Below, piece after piece: positions 43,111 to 53,626 of a stretch of DNA of 56,531 bases. The notes under the pieces are model-generated. The model ran no database searches. It had not been told where the DNA came from and was given only the letters and a program-made list of their open reading frames with translations. Source of the DNA: Exophiala sp. HKRS030 (Eukaryota > Ascomycota > Eurotiomycetes > Chaetothyriales > Herpotrichiellaceae); NCBI GenBank assembly GCA_023897205.1, contig JAHWDD010000020.1, positions 1 through 56,531 on the forward strand, given 5' to 3'. Numbering within the stretch: position 1 is the first letter of the stretch; every line of letters begins with the position of its first letter. The position numbers and the translations under genes were made by a program.

Positions 43111-44208
43111 CCATCCCAACGGGGTGTCTCTTCTACGAGTCACGGATTACATCCCATCAATAGCGTTGCGCACATTTCGAGGAGGCAAGTCACGTGCAAC
43201 TAGAAAATTGGCTTCCCGCCAAAACAACTTTCGACCTCATCATGCAAGATGTCTTCGCTCAAAGATGACTTCATTCAATCTGAAACTTATAATAGTCTGC
43301 CCTACATCCTCCAGAATGCAGAGGTCCAATTACCCTGCAAGTCTCCTACAAGGATTATTTTATATTGCAGTTGCAACATATAAGCGGTGGGCTGTGATTA
43401 CCTCCACCTTCCCAGACATGAGCCACCAAGCTCGCGGGCTCGTATTCTGCAGCCGCCAATCTTGGGTAGGGTGCACTCAATTGGTTCTCTTGACGTGAGC
43501 CAACCTTGCCATTAGCAAACAAGATTCTGCTTCTCAATTTCTGGCTCAGCCGACCCGGCCAGATTTTGCGTGTAGGACCACGTCCTATCGAAGGCGTGGT
43601 AAGCTCGTTACTCCTATCCGGCGGTGGCTCCAGCCGAACTTCATTAATCATGGATGGGTCTGCCGCTGTAGTAGGCTGATGAATGAGCTCAAAATGTCTA
43701 ATATATCTGCCACTTTGCGGCACAGAGGGATGGTAAGTGTAAAATTGCCACGAGACCTGGTCTGACGGCCAGTCGTAGATGGATCCGGAAGGGGTTTTAC
43801 GACATTGGAGCCTGGAAACCCTCCTTCCACCGTGGACTTAAACTTCTCAAGACCAGGGTAGAAGAAATGCCTAGTAGATACCATCCATGCTAAGCTTTTA
43901 ATTTCAAATCGTAAGCATATAAGCAAAACAGCTTTCTTGTTCACTTCTGTTCTGGAATCACTCCTCACATTCAAGAGCTCATCCCTATCACATTGCCAGT
44001 ATGGAGTCGCATCATACAAATCAAGCACCAATCGATAAAGACCTAAAAGAATACGAGCCAGCATGAAAAATAGGCTCCGTCGAGGACCTCATATCTTTCA
44101 TGTCAGAAGATGTTTCTTTCTCTGACTTCGCTCCATCACATTTTTCACCACAGTAATGCATACTGAATCCAGATAGGAGTTGGCGTACTCGACCTCGACA
44201 AAGCTGCC
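43111..44208. other. No gene recognised; end may hold a SnoaL-like exon
   Basis: Frames at 43355-43723 and 43648-44064 (minus) carry no known motif. At 44064-44115 the plus strand reads SVEDLISFMSEDVSFSDFA, plausibly the start of the SnoaL-like domain that continues after 44209, but the join could not be defined. Confidence 0.35.
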
Positions 44209-44799
44209 ATGGGGGCCTATTTCGCCAAGGTTTTCGGTTCCGTTGACAACCTCAAAATAACGACGCATTCGATTTATGATCAGAAAACCTTTACTGCTTG
44301 GGAGGTAACGTTTAACTACGTGAAGCCCGTGGAGGAGGTGGCTCATGAGAAGGTAGGAGCCATAAGAGCGTGGCGAGATACGAATACAGACAAGAAATGG
44401 CTCCAGCTCCACCCGCATCAAGGGTGGTACGAAGACTATTATCATTCCTCCGTCCAGGATCTGGACCGTTTTTTCGTAAGGTATCTCAAGGGTGAAGAAA
44501 AGGGCTGGGAAGCAGCTCCAAAAGTGCGCGTCTCGCTGTACCGCTATGGAGATAAAGTATGTATATTGGTCTTAGTAGCGGAGATATGCTGATGCCGAGA
44601 TCTTTAGTATCCTGTCTACGATCAGGTCGAGACCGACTATCCTATACCCCGGACTAAGTACACCAAACTATTTCTTACTGGAGACCATAAGTTGGCGGGT
44701 AAACCTGACACGTCAGACGCGGGCCCGACAGTCGTCGGGAGTGGCAACCTGTTCTTTTGTGAGAAAGCAGACTGCATCCTCATAAATCCTTTTAAGTAG
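44209..44799 (+). pseudogene. SnoaL-like fragment joined to a CocE/NonD hydrolase fragment
   Basis: The frame starts MGAYFAKVFGSVDNLKITTH, SIYDQKTFTAWEVTFNYVKP, which is the middle of a SnoaL/NTF2-like fold protein. Without a break it changes into WLQLHPHQGWYEDYYHSSVQ, DLDRFFVRYLKGEEKGWEAA, PKVRVSLYRYGDK, the region between the alpha/beta-hydrolase and jelly-roll parts of CocE/NonD (X-Pro dipeptidyl-peptidase-like) hydrolases. After an intron (44557-44607, GTATGT...TTTAG) it continues YPVYDQVETDYPIPRTKYTK, LFLTGDHKLAG and stops at 44797. The CocE catalytic Ser and most of its body are missing. The frame reads cleanly across both pieces, so a fusion transcript is conceivable, but neither domain is complete. 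Confidence 0.55.
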
Positions 44800-44938
44800 A
44801 GTTCTGCCCCGTTCGCTAATCCTAGGGGGAAAGTCTTGGTGCAGGAAGAACTGGTAAGGGACTCAGACGCAAGGTATGAATCGGCAGTACAATGAGTTTT
44901 CTTAAATAGTGATGATGCCGACCAAAGTGTGACTACGA

Positions 44939-45956
44939 CTAATCCTTTGTCTTTCTACTCAAAACACCACCTCCATCTCCATTAAGTACATCAATAAGCA
45001 CTTGTTGAGCTTGACCGCCAGGACCAACACTGAATGTGACGGTTGTAGGGTGTTCTGGATGCTCAGCTGCGGGTCTCATGATGAAGACATCTCGGTCCCT
45101 ATGCGTCAGCAGCAGCGATCTACCACCAATTTCCATGGTTAGGTTTTGATTGTCTGTTCCCTTAACCTGTACAATTCCCACATAGTCGTTGCTGTACGTC
45201 CCAGCGTACACATCAGACCCTTTCAATGGCGCAGAACCATGCACCGGCGTGACAGCAAAGCCGGGATCCATCGTTACAAATGCCTCATTGAGTTGCTCGT
45301 AGAGATCGTCCCAGAAGGATACCCAGTCCGTGGTCTCGCTCTGGTTTCCTTGGTATACCCAGTCCATGAAAGTATACGCAATCCCATCTGGTGTACCTGT
45401 CGGCCAGCAATTACTCAATACAACTATTCCGATACCATCCGCGATATTCAGTCTCACATACGACCGCGTGCCAGACGTGAATGCACCAGCGTGTCCGATA
45501 AAGACGCGACCAGAGGGTTGATAGTCGATATTCCAGCCCAAGCCGTAGAATGCTGTTCGATTCGAGGCAGGATCGAGACCGCGGTTGATCTGTGGTTGGT
45601 GAGTGTACAGCAAAGCCTCGGAAGACACGATCTCGTCGCCATTCCACGTTCCATTGCCGAGTTGTAGCCGCAGCCATTGTGCGAGGTCGATTACATTGGC
45701 TGCTACACCACCTGCGGGAGCTTGAGGATCGGGATTGCGGTCAGGAGCGACGATGTATGGCGCGCTGAAGTTGGTTCCATTCCCAGCACGGACGTGGAGC
45801 GATGCACGGTCGCACTCTCCCCGAAACTTATCGTTTTCTGAGGTGGTAGATGTCATGTTGCAACGTTCGTAGAAACGGGATGCAGCTTCCTCCCAAGAAA
45901 GCCCTGCAGCGGCAGCGGCTGCAACAGCGCCCATGGTGATGCCGTAGTTGCTATAT
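44939..45956 (-). CDS. Beta-lactamase-family serine hydrolase, 5' end in assembly gap
   Basis: The frame emerges from the N run and reads YSNYGITMGAVAAAAAAGLS, WEEAASRFYERCNMTST. YSN at 45945-45953 fits the second catalytic motif (YxN) of class C beta-lactamase-like enzymes; the SxxK nucleophile would lie in the missing part. Later segments are typical of the family: GGVAANVIDLAQWLRLQLGN, YGLGWNIDYQPSGRVFIGHA with HAG as third motif, then SYVRLNIADGIGIVVLSNCW. A C-terminal beta-rich domain (YAGTYSNDYVGIVQVKG) ends at 44939. Many N-glycosylation sequons (NGT, NLT, NQS, NRT) suggest a secreted esterase or peptidase-like enzyme. No break is seen in the readable part. The substrate cannot be told. 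Confidence 0.8.
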
Positions 45957-46056
45957 NNNNNNNNNNNNNNNNNNNNNNNNNNNNNNNNNNNNNNNNNNNN
46001 NNNNNNNNNNNNNNNNNNNNNNNNNNNNNNNNNNNNNNNNNNNNNNNNNNNNNNNN
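45957..46056. other. Assembly gap of 100 N
   Basis: Exactly 100 undetermined bases, the usual placeholder for a scaffold gap of unknown size. It removes the 5' part of the serine hydrolase gene. The true distance between flanks is unknown. Confidence 0.95.
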
Positions 46057-48253
46057 CGTATTCTGTGAGTTGAAGCGAATGACAAGCATTTCAAGGGAGG
46101 GGTAGGGATTCCGTTATTGAACTCTAACCGAAAGCGGTCATTCGAAGCCAAGGTCGATTTTAGCCCTGACCCAGCTGAGAAGAAAGGCTCCGCAATTCAG
46201 GCCTAAGAAGAATCCCAAGTGGCCGAAAGTAAGAGAAATTGGAGAACATCTTCCTCGGTGAAAATTCCGCCCAGAAGGCAAGGGTGCGAGACGGATCCGT
46301 AAGATTTTGGTGGTCATGGCCTTGGCGCTCTCGTAAACACCACGAGATGTGCGCCGAACGGCATGTCGAACGAATTTCCAGGAGACATTTTCAGTAGGGT
46401 AGATATCGTCCGCTGATTTGATCATCTCATCACATTCGGATTGTTGGCCTTACTACAACCGTACAGTAGGAAAACCCTCATGGGCACCTACGAGTACCTT
46501 GGCCTTTCGCTGAGCGAATTGTCCAAAGAACTGCAAGCCGATACATTTGCGCCGCCTTCCATGAAATTGTTGATGAAGATGTACCGGCAGGGAATTATCA
46601 CCCAAAATCGTAGCTGCACTTTTGAGCCGTGTACCATTCACTCACTACCGAGCATCTACCAAACGGTATGGACTCTTTGCCATTCAGCAGTACAACAAAA
46701 CCATCTTCTACGTCGCGCCCTTTGAGCCATTGCCCTTTATCGTACGATCATAGCTTGCTGGATGTCTAGCTGTTTTGAAGTCATGTAAGCGATCATAAGT
46801 CTTTGGATCGACACTTGACCAGCGTTCCAGTCCTCCAATCGATTCTGTTGGTGTCGGTCCTCTAGCACTCGGAGGTCCCATGTGCACCCTAGATCTGCTA
46901 GGCTCTCTCAAATGACTTTTCCGTACTCGTTCAATCCTGTTTCGCGAGACGTAAAATTTCCCCATCCGATCTTGAAACTGCCCGAAGTGCCTCCAGGTAA
47001 TGAGCTGGTTGTGAAATTCACAGTGAAAAGTATTTCCGTAAGAATGCCAGAACCAGAGGATATCCTTATACTCATCGTACTCTCCAGGATTGTTTCTGTG
47101 CGCTAAACCATATATTCAAAACTATGTCCCTTCAAGCTTATTATAACATAGGCTGCAGACCTACAAGCTAGAAGCACAGCCTTGGAAGCCCGGCATTTAG
47201 CATCCTAAAGAAGCCTGTTATTTGGCTTCGGGCTTCCAAAAGTGTGATGCTGTGTCCTTGTTGTTCATCTGGCCGAACCGGGCGTCGATGTGCCACCGTT
47301 GCTGAATCTAGCGTCAATATGAAAGGCTCGTACATTAGTATCCTTCCTTCGCACCAAATGATGTCACCAGGAGAGGAAGACCTTAGTGAGCTCGGACTCG
47401 CTCTGTCGCCTCCTTGTGAATGCTGCGCAAGGTGCGGCGTCCAAGGTGTTGCTATCGATGATCGTCAGGCAGCCTGTCAGGGAAAGCCTGGGGTGCTCGA
47501 TCGAACATCCCAAGGGGACTGGCGCAACTCCTAAGTAAGTAGTAGGGCTGAGATAGTGATTCTTTTCCACTCCTTGTACTACAAAGTCCATTCAACCGTG
47601 ACGTAAACTCCGACGCCCACTTGAAATTAAATCACGTATAGAAATTAAACCGAAACGCAAGGTCCGCATGCAAACCACTTTTATATCCTATAAAGTATGC
47701 TTTGTGCACCATTACCGCTCAGGCAGCTTACTTTATAACACCAGACCCGACCTCAGCACCTGTCCAAGAATGTGTTGTCGCGCTGTTGCCATTGGGGAGT
47801 TACGGCTGCACAAGTTTAAACTTTGCGATCTGTCACAAATGCACATGGTGTCAAACTTCGTGATCTGCCCACTATGCAAGGAGCTGTGTTGGCTGTGGTA
47901 CCATCCGATCATCAAACAATGGTGACCCTGCTTGGCACGATCTATTAGCTAGACCAACATGGTTGATACAACGTCTCATGCTCGCATTCGAGCATGAAAG
48001 CACCCTCTGGTTTCTTTATTTGACTCCATCGCCTCTCCCAGTTAAAGAAGAAGTATGTTCTACTATTTGTGTTCCACAATGTATCACCATTTCGACAATG
48101 ATGTGGTTTCTCACATCAGTAAGGACGTGTCACTTATGCAGCCACCCGAGGCTCTGTGCCACCTATGCAAGGAGGTTTGAATTCATTGAAGTTGACCTGT
48201 TCTTTTCGGATGAGGTATGTGCTTCATAAGTACTGCCCATTTTCCAGGTGTCA
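46057..48253. other. No gene recognised
   Basis: Short frames only. An imperfect inverted repeat lies at 47172-47254: arms CACAGC-CTTGGAAGCCCG and CGGGCTTCCAA...GCTGTG share 11 perfect core bases plus CACAGC/GCTGTG. It might be a small hairpin or a MITE relic. The plus-strand frame 46441-46725 was considered as a polyketide-synthase scrap and rejected. Confidence 0.35.
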
Positions 48254-48946
48254 ATGTCTTCCTCACTCTCGAGATTTTCCTGCGCCCTACTGATGCCGTC
48301 TGATCTTGACCTCCAGTCTTCATACTTCGGGTTTGTCGACACTCACGACGATGCCAAGATGCTGATCCAGGCATGCGTCCAAGGCAGTCTGCAAGTGGTC
48401 AAAAGACGACCTACCTCTTCAGAACGACCTTCTGTCGCACAAAGCGGACACGTCTTCATGTACGAGAAAAAAGCATCCGGCATTCATCGCTGGACCGATG
48501 GACGGCACTGGAGCCCCAGTCGCGTCTTGCGTGAATTTCTCATCTATGCAGAGCGATCAGCTTCACCAAATCAATCACATACCACGGAAACTGACAAAGC
48601 ACCTCTGCTGGTGAAGGATGGCTCGGAAGATGGGCACCAACGGCTGTCTGGCCCATTGACGATATCTTCGCACTTCGACCCCAAAAGCCTGGTCAAGAAA
48701 ACCATCACTGTCAAAAGCAATGACGGCTCTGGCGCAATTTGGCACTTGGTGTCTTACTACCGGCCTGTTGATGTTCTACAAGGCCGGTTGCAAACCCCAA
48801 AGATGAACCAAGACTTCATTCTGCAACCGCGGCACCTACCAAGAAATCCAATACCGTACGGAAACTCGTACAACGGCCACCAAGCTGGGGGAAGCAGCTT
48901 ATCACCAACGGCACACCTCTGGGACAGTTCCATTATACTCAACTAG
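48254..48946 (+). CDS. Gti1/Pac2 (WOPR) family transcription factor
   Basis: From ATG at 48254 the frame encodes 230 residues. WOPR box A reads SSYFGFVDTHDDAKMLIQAC, then SGHVFMYEKKASGIHRWTDG, RHWSPSRVLREFLIYAE. Box B reads LVKKTITVKSNDGSGAIWHL, VSYYRPVDVLQGRL. Both DNA-binding boxes with the characteristic IHRWTDGRHWSPSR are present in order. The family includes Wor1, Ryp1, Gti1 and Pac2, master regulators of morphology and development. The protein is short for the family, ending soon after box B (NPIPYGNSYNGHQ), and lacks the usual long low-complexity tail; the tail may be lost or spliced. A CAG acceptor-like site just before the ATG leaves open an upstream exon. Confidence 0.78.
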   Translation: MSSSLSRFSCALLMPSDLDLQSSYFGFVDTHDDAKMLIQACVQGSLQVVKRRPTSSERPSVAQSGHVFMYEKKASGIHRWTDGRHWSPSRVLREFLIYAERSASPNQSHTTETDKAPLLVKDGSEDGHQRLSGPLTISSHFDPKSLVKKTITVKSNDGSGAIWHLVSYYRPVDVLQGRLQTPKMNQDFILQPRHLPRNPIPYGNSYNGHQAGGSSLSPTAHLWDSSIILN

Positions 48947-50189
48947 ACTGGCCCATGGTGAAAGAGTCTGACCGTTATCACATCGATTCCCACCAGGATC
49001 CGTTTTCAGAACTTGTGATTTTCGATAACGCTGCCCTGCCTTGGTCAATTGATGGCCCGTTGGATCCAAGTCTGTTCCGGTATGGCATATGCGGTGCTGA
49101 CGGCAGTTTTATCTGGTAGCGCCTCAATCCAGACCGCTGTGGCCAAGATACGATATGCGAAAGGCAAAAGAGAGGCATAGACAGCGTTGGAATTGAGGTG
49201 GAGGGGTCCCAGAGGAGGGCATGGCTCGATGCTGAAGGTCCCAGCAAAGGTTCAGATGACGGTCAAGCCAATCAATAATCAGAACCAATTCGTCATTTGA
49301 GAACCGAGCCTGATGTGGAATACATGCTGACGGGGCTTCGGGATCGCATATGCCGTATCGGTCAAAGGTTGCAGAAGGGACCTAGGAGGGCTAGAAACAG
49401 GGGCCCTCAAGGCATGACAGTTGACGGAGCCAAAAACGGGGAATCGTCATCAACTCCTTTTTTTGCCCAGCGCTATATTTAGACATGGGACGGTGCATAA
49501 TAGCTCCTAAGTTTCGTGGTTGAGGGCGCTTGGTGTTCGCCTTATAGAGTTTCTGATCATTGATGTTGGAAAATTGAAGTCGACCGCCATGAAAGGTCAA
49601 CCATATTTCGCTAGCGGCATATCAGCAAATGGGTGTCGACCGTCATCAACGATCGTCGTCGTGTTCTCAAGCAATAGTCACTTGGCAACAACGTAGGACA
49701 CGTTCTAGGTGCAGAAAGCGGAGCATGATTACGTTTCGCTCCTCAAAAGGACGTGAGTGGCGACGGCGCAGATCGAGCTCAACCGGAGCTCCTGCGAAGC
49801 CATTCGATGGAGTAAGGATACGACACTGCGCGAAGGCGCGGCAGAGAAGAAGGGAAGGGAATGAGCATCGCGGCTCACTGGTGGCCATTCATTGCAGCCT
49901 CCCAAAGTATCACAGACCAGCCATGATAAGACGAGCCGGCTAACAGGATGCCGCGACGAAACAAAATGCATAACGGGCCACGAGAAGGAGAAAAGGGGCA
50001 CGAGCAGTTCGGCTCGACTATTAATAACAGCTATCACACTTGAGAATGTCAACGCAAGCTCGGCTAAATGTACGGATATCACGAAAGGAGCGAAAAATCA
50101 CAAGCAAAGGATACGAAGCCCCTGCATCAACCTGGATCCAACTTTAGGTTTCACAGCCGGGACGGAGTTTCTGTCAACTTATCCGCATA

Positions 50190-50445
50190 AGGTCAACGAA
50201 GTGGCTTCCTAACTCTCCAGCTGAAAGGCGCCTCTTCAATATTCACGAAAGAGAGGTAGGACATAGGTTCCGGCGTTGAACTGACCTTGTTTGTAGTGCA
50301 ATATAGTACCAACTAGAGTTAGCAAATGCACTTTTAGACCCACTGGAACGGTAACCAATGTCAAACTCAGCAGGGCCCTAACATTATAAATCATTAGCCT
50401 ATCATGGCTTTGTGGCGACACAATTCTTTCAAACCAATCGGCCAA
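50190..50445. repeat. Direct repeat copy 1
   Basis: Matches 51985-52240 at roughly 70 percent by eye. Shared blocks include CTGAAAG-CGCCTCTTCA, ATTCACG-AAGAGAGG, GCAATATAG/GG, CAGCAGGGCCCT/CAAGCAGGGCCCT. On the minus strand both copies read YN(V/I)RALL and (T)ILHYK/AILHCK-like peptides, so an ancient coding segment may underlie them. Confidence 0.5.
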
Positions 50446-51984
50446 TCGTGTTTGTGTAGTGACACAATTCTGCCAAGCTATCGTCCTTTTAATTCCTCTC
50501 TTTGTAGCCGAGTGCGCTAATGCAGATCGCCCATTGTTAACATCAACTTCTCACCGAAACCTCACCAATTGTTTTGGTTGGCAGGTCCAGGTCCGATCTC
50601 GTGCTGGCCCGATGCATAGCCACACCGGGTCACTGTCAACTGTGTGAAGGCTCGAAGGCTGCCTGCAGGTCTCCGGGCAACACGGACTCATGGACAAGCT
50701 GGAACAATCCAGCGAGGCATGAGATGGGGGAAGACACAAACCAATGGGGTGTCTTGTACCATCCCATGTGTGTGTCATTTAGGTGTTTCTGGTCATTACA
50801 ATAGATTACCTTTCTGACCTTATTTCATATTTAAACATTTATATAGCAATCTTCCCCCTCCTTCAAATACTAATCAGAGTTTCCCGCAATCTGGGGCTTG
50901 CTGTCGACAAACTGATTTGTGAGTGCCAGAGAAGTTCCAGCTGGGCAAGCGTCATGATGTCTCCAGAAATGCAGTCTCTAGCACAATTCCTCTTTCCGGC
51001 GCGCCTTCATCTCGACGCACAGCAACTGAGCATGCTGCGGGTATCGTTGGCAGATCTTCTGCGACGCGCTCTGGACTTACGCCAGCAAGTCAATGTCCTC
51101 AAGCAACAAGGGTCCAGGCCGTATGAGAACGTGTCGACTCAAGCGAGGATCACATTGTTAGAGAATGAAGTACGATGGGTCGTCCGACATATTCAGATAG
51201 TTATTCTCTGCGTGACTGGCGCGAATTGGGGCTTGTACAAATGTTAAAAATGGAGAGTACAATTTTGTCCCTGGTTTTGTCCGACCTGACAAACAATACA
51301 AGCTTGTGGCGTGGCTGGAATACGCGGTTAGCAGGCAAGGCGCGTAGTATGGGATGTTGCTCAGAGAGTAACCGAGTTGCGAAAACATTTACGCCTAAGA
51401 CCAAAAAAGCCCTGGGAAGGCCCTCGACTCGTGGGTAAAAGGGTCCCTCTATCGATTGATTTAGCCTGGCGCTGAAGAAGGCCATCATCCTCTCCACCTT
51501 GGTCAGACTTGCAGACAAGAAATTGATGGCCATCATACATCTGCAATCCAGCCTCGGGCCCTGTCTGGGCTCCAAGTCCAAGGAAGTCAACATTGCGGCA
51601 GAGCTTGAAATGAAATGCACACTCGTAGCAGAGCATTTCGGCAGACTTTGCGCAGCTGAGCAGTCGCTTTACAAAGAGCGGCACATGCTACGTGGTCTGT
51701 CCATGTGCGTTCTACAGATCTCTGGCCCAGATAGTCCGTGAAGCGTGCCAGCACAGTGGTCAGCATTCGCGGCTCGATAATCCGGGAATGGAAATCATGC
51801 CAGGAGCCGGCATTGGGAATTTGTCCAGCAAACGGCGGTTGGATTGGCGAGGAGTGTACCCGGGTAAAAAGGGTTCACCAGGTTTGGCTTCATTACGGAT
51901 GTACCCACCGCATTCACTTTGCTCCCTATTAAATCCACCTCAGGCTTCATGGCAAAGATGCAATATGTCATCTCATCCATATGA

Positions 51985-52240
51985 GGCCAATAAAGTGGCG
52001 GCCTAAGTTTCTAGCTGAAAGCGCTTCTTCAGCATTCACGGAAGAGAGGCAGAATAATAGGTGCTGGCGTTGATTGACCTTGCAGTGCAATATGGCACCG
52101 TCACAGTCGGCCAAAATCAACAAGCACTTAGGAGCGGCTGGGTCGTGACCGACACGACCATCAAGCAGGGCCCTGATGTTGTACAACCCGCCTGTCATGT
52201 TTCTTTAGTCGCACAATTTTCAAACTAACCGGACAAAGTA
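51985..52240. repeat. Direct repeat copy 2
   Basis: Partner of 50190-50445, 1.8 kb downstream in the same orientation. The minus-strand frame reads GGLYNIRALLDGRVGHDPAA and CDGAILHCK. Neither copy has a recognisable domain. Confidence 0.5.
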
Positions 52241-53124
52241 AGCGACGCCCCGCAGGTGGTCTTGCGGAACATCGTAGGTTAGTTTACGGGTTGGATACAA
52301 GATGGTAAACTTGACTCCTGTGTCGCAAGATCTGCGAGATGGCAACGTCAATTACGTACAAACACCTAGAAGTTCAGGCAGCCACCCCGATTAGAATTCC
52401 CTGAAACGAGGACACAATATCATAATCCGGCTATGCAATGCGGTCGGCGATCGTTCGTCGCGTTTCCGGAATCAACAATTCCTCCTTCTTTGCATCCGTC
52501 CAATCGAATTAAACATTACAGCCGGTAAAAGTTGAAGTTGTATAAGCGAGGATCAAAAGGTCCAAAGTGTAGTAAACTGGAACTAAGACAATCGCGTGAC
52601 GGTGATCCTGGAATTTGCTGGGCGTGTGCGTATGATCGGAGCATGAAGGCGTTCGTTTCTCCCGGAAAAGCCATCTGCTGGAATATGGGTCTCAATTTGC
52701 TCCATGCAGACTTGCCGTTTACAGTCTCTAGGCTAGGCAAACCAGAAACAGACAAAGTCATCTCATTTCAAATCCAGCATGTCCCACGCAGCTGTACGAC
52801 AGGAGGGGTCTTTACCGTTTCCAGGTCGGACATGTTCATCAGACCCCAGACTTCGCTTGATGGGCAGTTCTATGTAAGGTTTGGGCGAGAAAACGGCAGA
52901 AACACGGCCAGTAGAACCCTTGCATTCTCACCTCCATTGGAAGGCATAGAGGCTCGCTAAAGTCTCCATATCAAGGTGGATGGCGACGCGGCTGAATACG
53001 AGGAGCTGGAAAAGACGTGTCCGACTACCTCTGCGTCGTTACTTTTCACCCGCATATCTAAGGAAAGGATGCGGAGTAATGGCAACCTCTCAGCAAACCA
53101 TGACGAGCCGGAGGTGTCTCGTGT

Positions 53125-53132
53125 GTATATAA
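53125..53132 (+). promoter_or_regulatory. TATA box of the small secreted protein gene
   Basis: TATATAAG about 140 bp upstream of the start codon at 53272. A CT/AC-rich leader (TTCCTTGTATTCTCCTCC) lies in between, as is usual in fungal promoters. Confidence 0.5.
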
Positions 53133-53271
53133 GAGCAGTCCTTTCACAACCGTGATCATTTAGCACCACCATCGTTCCTTGTATTCTCCTCCATCGCGAG
53201 TTCGTACAACTTCCAGCTAAAACATTCAGTCCACAGACTATCCACCCTAACCTAAAGCCACCCCAGACATC

Positions 53272-53626
53272 ATGAAGCTCAGTTTGGGAGTTGTTGGCGG
53301 CCTTCTTCTCGGTTTGGCCGTTGCATCACCTCAGCCCCGTGCTGAACCAGGGAACCTGCGCGGTCTGTTTACTACCTCAGCATATTTCTAACCAGCTAAC
53401 ATCAATAGCTCGAGGAGTCGTCGAATGCAGCAGTTGCCCGGACCATAGTAGCTGCTCCAGTTGCTCCGACCAAAGTGTTTGTGTGAAGAACCCATGTAAA
53501 TGGAATCTGGGATATTGTAAGGATGTTGGACCTGGCAATGGCGGCGACCGTTGTGACAAAGCGGAAGACAAGTGCAAAAAGAACCCGAACTGTGTGTGGG
53601 TTGATCCCTGCTGCACCCAGAAGTGA
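53272..53626 (+). CDS. Small secreted cysteine-rich protein, effector-like
   Basis: Exons 53272-53362 and 53409-53626 with a 46-nt intron (GTCTGT...AATAG); 102 residues. The start MKLSLGVVGGLLLGLAVASP is a textbook signal peptide, followed by QPRAEPGNLRARG, where a dibasic-like or RxR site might be processed. The mature part has 12 Cys in about 66 residues: ECSSC, SCSSC, VC, PCK, YCK, RCD, KCKK, NC and PCC near the C-terminus. The spacing and even number suggest six disulfides. The repeated CSSC units could also bind metal, but secretion argues against a classical metallothionein. No family was recognised. A TATA box and a clean gene structure make it a credible expressed gene. Candidate roles are host or microbe interaction or antimicrobial peptide. 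Confidence 0.78.

Larger units (their letters stand above)
48947..53271. other. 4.3-kb gene-poor stretch with a diverged direct repeat
   Basis: No gene with a known domain was recognised. Frames at 50783-51247 (SLADLLRRALDLRQQVNVLK, helical) and 52532-52960 are the best hypothetical candidates, without support. A diverged direct repeat links about 50190-50445 with 51985-52240. The right end is the promoter of the small secreted protein gene. Confidence 0.35.

Noticed and set aside
46441..46725. Possible polyketide-synthase enoyl-reductase scrap
   Set aside because: Only a loose resemblance (PPSMKLLMKMYRQG...) and no downstream LLQxGxHxGK-type block; not enough to call.
53409..53626. Metallothionein for the copper island
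   Set aside because: The protein has a clear signal peptide and lies 21 kb from the island; secretion and spacing do not fit a cytosolic metallothionein.
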